From Alphaproteobacteria bacterium (GTDB lineage: Bacteria; Pseudomonadota; Alphaproteobacteria; Micropepsales; Micropepsaceae), in NCBI GenBank assembly GCA_025935155.1, contig JAICVV010000145.1, positions 1 through 5,830 of the forward strand: DNA of 5,830 nt. Direction: 5' to 3'. Under the pieces are notes generated by a model, which saw nothing but the letters and a program-made list of their open reading frames with translations, made no database searches and was not told the origin of the DNA. A program made the translations under genes and the position numbers. Position 1 is the first letter of the stretch. The number at the start of each line of letters is the position of its first letter. Below are positions 1 through 4,934 of this stretch, piece after piece.

Positions 1-806
1 ATCAGCCTTACATGCTGGCGCTTCCCACCTATGCCGCAACCGCCTGGTATCACAACCGGCTCCCGGGCAAGCGGCCGCCGGATTTGGGGAAATTCCTCGG
101 CGAGGTGCAGCACTTCGCGATGGGCGATTATTCGCAGGCGCTACAGGCCGGCGCAGCGCTGAACTCGAAGCAGAAGCTGGCGATCGCCAACCGGCTGCAT
201 CAGTACACCGGGTTGCCCGTCTGGTATCTGCTACGGGCCGATCTGCGCGTGGATGGCGGGATGTTCGAGCAGAACCTCCAGGGCAATCTCGACCTGACGA
301 CCGGCCGACTCGATACCCGCTTTTCAGGCCCCACCATGGACCCGCTGGAGAAGCAGGCGGAGTACGATCCGCAATCCGCCTCCATCAGCTCCGCCTATGT
401 CAGCGCCTTCAACGACTATGTGCGCAAGGACCTGAAATACGGCTTTGGCAAACAGTACAGGCCGGAAATAGAGGTTTGGCGGCACTGGGACTTCCAGCAC
501 CAGCCGCCGGGCGCGCCCATGCCGCTGCCGGTATCGACCAACGTGATACCGGACCTTTCAACGGCCATGAAATACAATCCCAAGCTGAAGGTTCTGCTGA
601 CGGGCGGCTATTTCGATCTCGCCACGCCATACTACGAAGGGGTCTACGAAATGCGGCACCTGCAGATTCCGCAGTCGCTGCAGCGGAACATCGAGTACCA
701 TTATTACCAGTCCGGCCACATGGTGTATGCCAACGAGGCGTCGCTGAAACAGCTGCACGACGATGCCGCCAGCTTCATTCGCCGCACCGACAATCTGGGA
801 CAGTAG
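1..806 (+). CDS. Peptidase S10 (serine carboxypeptidase) family protein, C-terminal part
   Basis: This is the C-terminal part of a serine carboxypeptidase-like hydrolase, a family that removes C-terminal residues from peptides, usually in the periplasm or outside the cell. The reading frame is open back to the left edge (QPY precedes the first Met at 12), so that Met is internal and the true start lies upstream. About 267 residues are visible; bacterial S10 proteins are usually near 500. Counting from the Met at 12, the catalytic Asp is D202 in GYFDLATP and the catalytic His is H236 in YYQSGHMVY; both motifs are characteristic of the family and correctly ordered. The nucleophile Ser motif and any signal peptide would be outside the window. 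The gene ends with TAG and converges on the S66 peptidase gene. Family assignment is firm; the physiological substrate is unknown. Confidence 0.9.
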   Translation, partial: QPYMLALPTYAATAWYHNRLPGKRPPDLGKFLGEVQHFAMGDYSQALQAGAALNSKQKLAIANRLHQYTGLPVWYLLRADLRVDGGMFEQNLQGNLDLTTGRLDTRFSGPTMDPLEKQAEYDPQSASISSAYVSAFNDYVRKDLKYGFGKQYRPEIEVWRHWDFQHQPPGAPMPLPVSTNVIPDLSTAMKYNPKLKVLLTGGYFDLATPYYEGVYEMRHLQIPQSLQRNIEYHYYQSGHMVYANEASLKQLHDDAASFIRRTDNLGQ

Positions 807-810
807 CTCT

Positions 811-942
811 TCACCTTACTATCGTCATCGCCCGGTCGCGCGGAACAGCGCGGTCCGGGCGACCCATTTCAGGGAAGTGGATCACCCGGATCGGTCGCGA
901 GAAAAGCTCGCGACCGGGCGATGACGATGTGAAGAAAGGTGA
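811..942. repeat. Nested palindromic repeat between convergent genes
   Basis: A long imperfect palindrome fills the 154-bp gap between the two convergent genes. A perfect 20-bp inverted repeat (821-840 with 909-928, starting ATCGTCATCGCCCGG) forms the outer arms. An inner pair (851-869 with 875-893) matches at about 15 of 19 positions around a short centre. A further 7-bp pair, TCACCTT at 811-817 and AAGGTGA at 936-942, may extend the arms. The right half also folds alone: CGGTCGCGAG (892-901) pairs perfectly with 907-916 around a 5-nt loop. The CGTCATCGCCCGG and CCGGGCGACCCAT motifs resemble dispersed intergenic palindromes I recall from alphaproteobacteria such as Bradyrhizobium relatives; that is memory, not a search. 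Either transcript could fold here, so it may act as a bidirectional terminator or mRNA 3'-end protector, but no T-tract is present. There is no ORF for a transposase. Confidence 0.8.
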
Positions 943-960
943 GCGCCGCGATTAGCTGCT

Positions 961-1794
961 CTATCGCCCAAACGGCACGATCTTGTTGTCCACATCGTGG
1001 CCGATATCGGCGCGGCCAAGATACGGGATGCCGCTGGATTCGCACCAGTGGCGCACAACCTCCTCTTCGGTTTGAGCGAAATCCGGATCGTTCGGCGGCA
1101 CGTCGCTGATCCGCCCAAGTTTGAGGCCGCCCACTTTGCGGATATTCGGGCTGGATGTGATGTGGAACATCGCCCGATCCACCGCATACATCGGCTCGGA
1201 AACATCTTCGATCAGCAGGATGTGGCCCCTAAGGTCGGGCTCGAACGGCGTGCCGATCAGGTGTGAAAGAATGGTGAGATTGAAGGCGGCCAACGGCTTG
1301 CCCGCGTTCACCGACGGCTCGAGATCGCCTGCCGCCGGTGTGCCAATCAGGAACCGCAGCGTCCGTTCGATAGCGTCCGCCCCGCCCTCGCGCTCGATGT
1401 CGCGCGCCACCGGCCCATGCGCCACGCGGAATCCCGCTTTGTAGAGGCCCGCGAGTAGAAAACCAGCATCGCTGTAACCAAGATAAAGTTTGTTTCGCGC
1501 GCTGTCAGTCAGCCGGGGCAACACTGCTTCCGCGATTCGGTTTGCGCCGTAGCCGCCGCGTGCCCACCACAGCGCGTCGAAGCGGGCGTCGTTCGCCACC
1601 TCTACGAAGGCATCGGCGCGCGCGGCATCCTCGCCAGCGAAGTGTCCCCAGCTAAGAAAACATTGCGGATGAAAAATCAGGTCAACGCGCCCGCCGAACG
1701 ATTCTTGCGCAACCGCCTGCACCCGCTCGGCGGTGCGCTCATCGATCCGCGACGCTGGTGCAACGATGCCGATCTTCCTCTTATCGTTCGGCAT
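961..1794 (-). CDS. ldcA: S66 family LD-carboxypeptidase (LdcA-like)
   Basis: This 277-residue protein has the hallmarks of peptidase family S66, cytoplasmic enzymes that cleave the L,D-bond before the terminal D-Ala of murein tetrapeptides, giving tripeptides for recycling. The nucleophile is S108 in LYLGYSDAG, followed by the family's AHGP motif at 126-129. The catalytic Glu is E196 in HILLIEDVSEPMYAVDR and the His is H266 in LGRADIGHDVDN. The conserved ARGGYG segment lies at 78-83. No signal peptide is seen (MPNDKRKIGIVAP leads straight into the first strand), so it is probably cytosolic. Length is slightly below E. coli LdcA (about 304). The ATG start is supported by the immediate start of the domain; only a weak CTGGA precedes it. 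The gene is divergent from a Mur ligase gene, which supports murein recycling. S66 also includes MccF microcin-immunity enzymes, which I consider less likely because of this neighbour. Confidence 0.9.
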   Translation of the reverse strand: MPNDKRKIGIVAPASRIDERTAERVQAVAQESFGGRVDLIFHPQCFLSWGHFAGEDAARADAFVEVANDARFDALWWARGGYGANRIAEAVLPRLTDSARNKLYLGYSDAGFLLAGLYKAGFRVAHGPVARDIEREGGADAIERTLRFLIGTPAAGDLEPSVNAGKPLAAFNLTILSHLIGTPFEPDLRGHILLIEDVSEPMYAVDRAMFHITSSPNIRKVGGLKLGRISDVPPNDPDFAQTEEEVVRHWCESSGIPYLGRADIGHDVDNKIVPFGR

Positions 1795-1809
1795 TGACGG
1801 TCCAGAGCA

Positions 1810-1929
1810 TTTTCACGCGGAGACGCGGAGGCGCAGAGGCAATCGGCAAAGCCGACTCATGCCGGCCAACGACCGAGGCCTTCCGGGTTGGACAATTCCG
1901 CTCCGCGTCTCCGCGGCTCCGCGTGAAAA
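1810..1929. repeat. Palindromic repeat element (CGCGGAG family) between divergent genes
   Basis: Terminal arms of 27 bp (1810-1836 and 1903-1929) are inverted copies matching at 24 positions, beginning TTTTCACGCGGAG. Within the left arm an 8-bp unit is repeated in tandem: ACGCGGAG at 1815 and 1823, then the variant GCGCAGAG at 1831. The interior (1837-1902) holds a small TCGGC/GCCGA hairpin at 1843-1855 and no sign of a transposase. The element is 120 bp and MITE-like in form. I recognise the TTTCACGCGGAGACGCGGAG motif as a recurrent intergenic repeat in several proteobacteria, often seen as spurious ETRRRGG or SPRLRVK peptides in predicted ORFs, and such ORFs do occur here. It begins 15 bp upstream of the LD-carboxypeptidase start codon and occupies most of the divergent intergenic region, so it must contain or displace the promoter of that gene. 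No transposition target duplication is obvious. Confidence 0.8.
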
Positions 1930-1953
1930 ACGTCATCTGATCTCGACGCAACA

Positions 1954-1984
1954 TTGCTGGCTTCGAGTCGGCACCCGCTTTATA
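1954..1984 (+). promoter_or_regulatory. Possible promoter of the Mur ligase gene
   Basis: Between the palindromic repeat and the ligase start there is a TTGCTG (1954-1959) and a TTTATA (1979-1984), resembling sigma-70 -35 and -10 boxes with a rather long 19-bp spacer. The -10-like box ends 10 bases before the ATG at 1995, and no Shine-Dalgarno sequence is visible in front of that ATG. Transcription from this box would start about at the start codon, which suggests a leaderless or nearly leaderless mRNA. This is a motif match by eye only. Confidence 0.35.
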
Positions 1985-1994
1985 GCCTGCACGA

Positions 1995-3551
1995 ATGGAC
2001 ATATCGAAGCCATACTTCTTCTGCGGCATTGGCGGCAGCGGAATGCTGCCGCTGGCCCTGATTTTGCGCGGGCATGGTGCGACCGTATCGGGCTCCGACC
2101 GGGCGCTCGATCAGGGCCGCACCGCGGCAAAGTTTGAATTTCTCAAGAGCCGCGGCGTTGCGCTTTTTCCCCAGGACGGCTCCGGCGTCATCAGCGCTGA
2201 GCAAACTATTGTGATCTCGGCTGCGGTAGAAGAAAATGTGCCCGACGTCGTGGCGGCGCGAAAAATTGGTGCCCCGCTAGTCACGCGGGCGGAACTGCTG
2301 GCGCAGCTGTTCAACACCGTACCGCTCAGCATTGGCGTAGCCGGAACCAGTGGCAAGTCGACCGTCACCGGCATGATCGGCTGGATGCTGACAAACCTCG
2401 GCCGCGACCCTACCATCATGAATGGCGCTGTGATGAAAAACTTCGTGAGTACCGATGCGCCATTCGCCAGCGCTCGGGTAGGCGAAAGCGATATGTTCGT
2501 CAGCGAAGTGGACGAAAGCGACGGGTCGATCGCCCGCTACACGCCGCACATCGCGGTGGTGAACAACATCTCGCTCGACCACAAGACAATGGACGAATTG
2601 CGCGCGCTGTTCCGCGACTTCGTTTCCAAATCGCGCATTGCCGTTCTCAACCTCGACAATGCGGAAACCGCCGCGCTCATCCCCCATGCCGCACAGGCAA
2701 TCGCCTACAGCCTTGCAAATCCCAAAGCCGATTTGCTGGCCCAAAATCTCCATTTCGCGCCAGGTGCAATCGCCTTCGATTTGATTTTCGGCCGGAGGAA
2801 GCACGCAGGTTCCTCCCCCGCAAAGCGGGGGAGGGGGACCATGCAAGCGAAGCACGCGAGAGCGTGTTCGCGAAGCATGGTGGAGGGGGCGAGAGCTGCC
2901 GCCCCCCGCCCCGCCTTCGGCGGTACTCCCCCCGCTGCGCGGGGGGAGAGCCGGCTCCGCGTAAATCTGCAAGTGCCGGGGACACACAACATTTACAACG
3001 CGTTGGCGGCGCTGGCCGTGGCGAAAGCTCTCGATATTCCCTTGCAGGATGCTGCCGATGCGCTGTCGCGCTTTACCGGCATCCGGCGGCGGCTGGAAAT
3101 CGTCGGCACGGCAAATGGCATCACGGTGATTGACGATTTCGCGCACAATCCTGACAAGATCGCCGCCACGCTTGCCACCTTGCACGCCTTTCCCGGACGG
3201 CTGCTGATCCTGTTTCAACCGCACGGTTTCGGCCCATTAAAGAAGATGAAGGCAGAATTCATCGAGGTGTTCGCCAGAAATCTCGCACCAGAAGACGTCC
3301 TCATCATGCCGGAGCCGGTCTATTATGGCGGCACAACCGATCGCGGCGCCGGCAGCGAAGATGTCGCGAGAGGCGTGCGCGAATCCGGAGGTAAGGCGCA
3401 GGCGTTCGCCACGCGTGCCGAGTGCGGCGAGAGATTGATGGACCTTGCGCAGCCTGGCGACCGCATCGTTATCATGGGCGCGCGTGACGACACGCTGGCC
3501 ACCTTTGCGTCAGAACTGCTGGTTGCGCTGGAGCAAAAGCACGCCGGCTAA
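1995..3551 (+). CDS. Mur ligase family protein (MurC/Mpl type) with an in-frame repeat insertion
   Basis: This is an ATP-dependent Mur ligase, which joins an amino acid or peptide to UDP-MurNAc in the cytoplasm. The N-terminal UDP-binding motif is [10 protein letters not shown] (8-17). The ATP P-loop GTSGKST is at 117-123, with Ser where MurC and Mpl normally have His. The central domain shows EVDESDGS (171-178), VVNNISLDH (188-196) and [11 protein letters not shown] (329-339); the C-terminal domain has GIRRRLE and DDFAHNP (380-386). The 518 residues exceed the usual 450-480 because about 50 residues near 268-321 are encoded by a palindromic repeat; without them the length is normal. The position beside an LD-carboxypeptidase favours an Mpl-like recycling ligase that attaches tripeptide, but EVDESD is also MurC-like, so the substrate is open. 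The ATG start lacks a Shine-Dalgarno sequence. An esterase-family gene follows 42 bp downstream. Confidence 0.85.
   Translation: MDISKPYFFCGIGGSGMLPLALILRGHGATVSGSDRALDQGRTAAKFEFLKSRGVALFPQDGSGVISAEQTIVISAAVEENVPDVVAARKIGAPLVTRAELLAQLFNTVPLSIGVAGTSGKSTVTGMIGWMLTNLGRDPTIMNGAVMKNFVSTDAPFASARVGESDMFVSEVDESDGSIARYTPHIAVVNNISLDHKTMDELRALFRDFVSKSRIAVLNLDNAETAALIPHAAQAIAYSLANPKADLLAQNLHFAPGAIAFDLIFGRRKHAGSSPAKRGRGTMQAKHARACSRSMVEGARAAAPRPAFGGTPPAARGESRLRVNLQVPGTHNIYNALAALAVAKALDIPLQDAADALSRFTGIRRRLEIVGTANGITVIDDFAHNPDKIAATLATLHAFPGRLLILFQPHGFGPLKKMKAEFIEVFARNLAPEDVLIMPEPVYYGGTTDRGAGSEDVARGVRESGGKAQAFATRAECGERLMDLAQPGDRIVIMGARDDTLATFASELLVALEQKHAG
2811..2948. repeat. Multi-hairpin palindromic element inserted in frame in the Mur ligase gene
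   Basis: This stretch has a base composition and structure unlike the flanking coding sequence. It contains, in order: a perfect 10-bp hairpin CCTCCCCCGC/GCGGGGGAGG with loop AAA (2812-2834); a compound hairpin with outer stem ACCATGC/GCATGGT and inner GCGAA/TTCGC and CACGC/GCGTG pairs (2838-2881); a GGGGGCG/CGCCCCC pair (2885-2906); a CCGCC/GGCGG hairpin (2911-2923); and a perfect 10-bp hairpin CTCCCCCCGC/GCGGGGGGAG with loop TGC (2926-2948). The true ends may extend a little, about 2799-2960. It reads through in the ligase frame without a stop, encoding low-complexity sequence such as [10 protein letters not shown] and [10 protein letters not shown]. The G-run hairpins flanking GGGGGACCATGC and GCATGGTGGAGGGGG are a pattern I recall from dispersed alphaproteobacterial repeats. 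No transposase is encoded. Confidence 0.85.
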
Positions 3552-3593
3552 GCGAAGGCGGAACTGTGGCGTTCGCGGCCGCGTTCTCCAACT

Positions 3594-4916
3594 ATGGCCT
3601 TGCTGGAGAAAGTGCGGCCGGATATCCGGCATACCGTCGATCTGCTGAAGCACTATGGCGAGCCGCTGGGCGCACCAGACAGCGCAGACTTCGGCCCCAC
3701 GTTCGAGCGCTTCGGCGATGCGAAAGTGGTGCTGCTTGGCGAAGCGACGCACGGCACATCGGAGTTCTATCGCGCCCGCGCCGCCATCTCCCGCGCGCTG
3801 ATCGAGCGGCACGGCTTCAATATCATTGCGGTGGAAGCGGACTGGCCGGATGCCGCGCGCATCGATCGCTTCGTCCGTCACAGATCGCCGGAGCCATCTG
3901 AGCAGCAGGCATTTGTACGCTTCCCGACCTGGATGTGGCGCAATGTCGAGGTGCACGATTTCGTGCTCTGGCTGCGCGCGCACAATGAAAAACTGGCATC
4001 GAACCAACGCGCCGAATTCCGAGGTCTCGACATCTACAGCCTTGGCAGTTCCATCGCTGCCGTGCTCGCCTATCTCGACAAGAACGACCCGGAAGGGGCG
4101 AAGGAGGCGCGGCGCCGCTACGGCTGCCTCACACCATGGCAGGACGAGCCGGCGCGCTATGGCCGTGCCGTGCTCTATGGCCGCAAGCCATGCGAGCCGG
4201 AAGTGGTGGCCCAATTGCAGGATCTGCTGAACTCACGACTGGACCGCATTCGCCACGACGGCGAAGCCTTCTTCGATGCGGCGCAGAACGCGCGTATCGT
4301 ACGGGCCGCGGAGCAGTACTATCGCATCATGTATGAAAGTTCGCGCGAATCCTGGAACCTGCGCGACCGCCACATGTTCGACACGTTGCAGCACCTAATG
4401 AGCGCACGCACCGATGCGAAAGCCGTTATCTGGGCGCACAATTCGCACATCGGCAATGCGGCCGCGACCAGCATGGGCTGGGAAGGCGAATTCAACATCG
4501 GTGAATTGTGCCGCACGGCCTTTGGCGACGGTGCCGTCGCTATCGGTTTCGGCACCGATCGCGGCACGGTGGCCGCGGCGGACGACTGGGATGAGCCCAT
4601 GCGCGTCAAAACCGTGCTGCCTGCGCGCGACGACAGCTACGAGCGGCTGTTCCGCGACGCCGGGCTTCCGCGCTCACTGACCGACTGGCGGCCGCATGCG
4701 CGCGCCGATTTGCGCGAGGTGCTGTCGCAGCCGCGCACCGAACGCGCCATCGGCGTGGTCTATCGTCCAGACACCGAATATCTGAGCCACTACTTCAAGG
4801 CGGTCTTGGCTGAGCAGTTCGATGCGTATGTCTGGTTCGACGAAACGCGTGCCGTCACACCGCTCGGTCCCGAGCACGCGCGCGCCATGCCGGAAACATG
4901 GCCCTTCGGACTTTAG
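3594..4916 (+). CDS. Erythromycin esterase family protein
   Basis: This 440-residue protein belongs to the erythromycin esterase family, whose studied members (EreA, EreB) hydrolyse the macrolide lactone ring; most chromosomal relatives have no known substrate. The family's active-site motifs are all visible: LLGEATHGTSEFYRAR (48-63, with E50 and H53), VEADWPDA (80-87, with E81), NLRDRHMFDTL (255-265) and WAHNSHIGN (280-288, with H282 and H285). Length is normal and no signal peptide is evident, so a cytoplasmic location is likely. The ATG start is uncertain: there is no good Shine-Dalgarno sequence just before it, the nearest purine-rich stretch (GAAGGCGGA, 3554-3562) is about 30 bases away, and TTG at 3600 or GTG at 3612 are in-frame alternatives. 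It follows the Mur ligase by 42 bp on the same strand, which suggests cotranscription. Macrolide resistance should not be assumed from family membership. Confidence 0.9.
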   Translation: MALLEKVRPDIRHTVDLLKHYGEPLGAPDSADFGPTFERFGDAKVVLLGEATHGTSEFYRARAAISRALIERHGFNIIAVEADWPDAARIDRFVRHRSPEPSEQQAFVRFPTWMWRNVEVHDFVLWLRAHNEKLASNQRAEFRGLDIYSLGSSIAAVLAYLDKNDPEGAKEARRRYGCLTPWQDEPARYGRAVLYGRKPCEPEVVAQLQDLLNSRLDRIRHDGEAFFDAAQNARIVRAAEQYYRIMYESSRESWNLRDRHMFDTLQHLMSARTDAKAVIWAHNSHIGNAAATSMGWEGEFNIGELCRTAFGDGAVAIGFGTDRGTVAAADDWDEPMRVKTVLPARDDSYERLFRDAGLPRSLTDWRPHARADLREVLSQPRTERAIGVVYRPDTEYLSHYFKAVLAEQFDAYVWFDETRAVTPLGPEHARAMPETWPFGL

Positions 4917-4917
4917 C

Positions 4918-4934
4918 ACCACCCTATGGGTGGT
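4918..4934. terminator. Short hairpin at convergent gene ends, possible bidirectional terminator
   Basis: ACCACCC (4918-4924) pairs perfectly with GGGTGGT (4928-4934) around a TAT loop. It begins 2 bases after the stop codon of the + esterase-family gene and covers the stop and last codons of the - gene. On + it is followed by AGATTTT, a weak T-rich tail; on - no T-tract follows. With only 7 bases between the two genes, it is the only candidate terminator for either. Confidence 0.5.

Noticed and set aside
476..955. Open frame of 159 codons on + overlapping the S10 peptidase end and the first repeat
   Set aside because: It is out of frame with the S10 catalytic motifs, has Ala/Arg-rich composition typical of GC-rich shadow frames, and ends in translated repeat.
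1733..2137. Open frames on both strands across the 1810-1929 repeat, with peptides such as ETRRRGG and SPRLRVK
   Set aside because: These are translations of the palindromic repeat and overlap the starts of two well-supported genes.
2811..2948. CRISPR array or intact insertion sequence
   Set aside because: Hairpins differ from one another, there are no regularly spaced identical repeats with spacers, and no transposase is encoded.
2799..2960. Mur ligase as a pseudogene disrupted by an insertion
   Set aside because: The frame continues without stop or shift and all downstream Mur ligase motifs are intact, so an expressed protein with an extra loop is more likely than a broken gene.
2277..3224. 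Long open frame on - (315 codons) opposite the Mur ligase
   Set aside because: It runs antisense to a gene with clear catalytic motifs, encodes His/Arg/Gly-rich sequence with no recognisable domain, and is kept open by high GC and the repeat, which lacks stops in several frames.
3510..4214. 234-codon open frame on - opposite the esterase-family gene
   Set aside because: Antisense to EATHGTSEF and EADWP active-site motifs in the + frame; no domain recognised.
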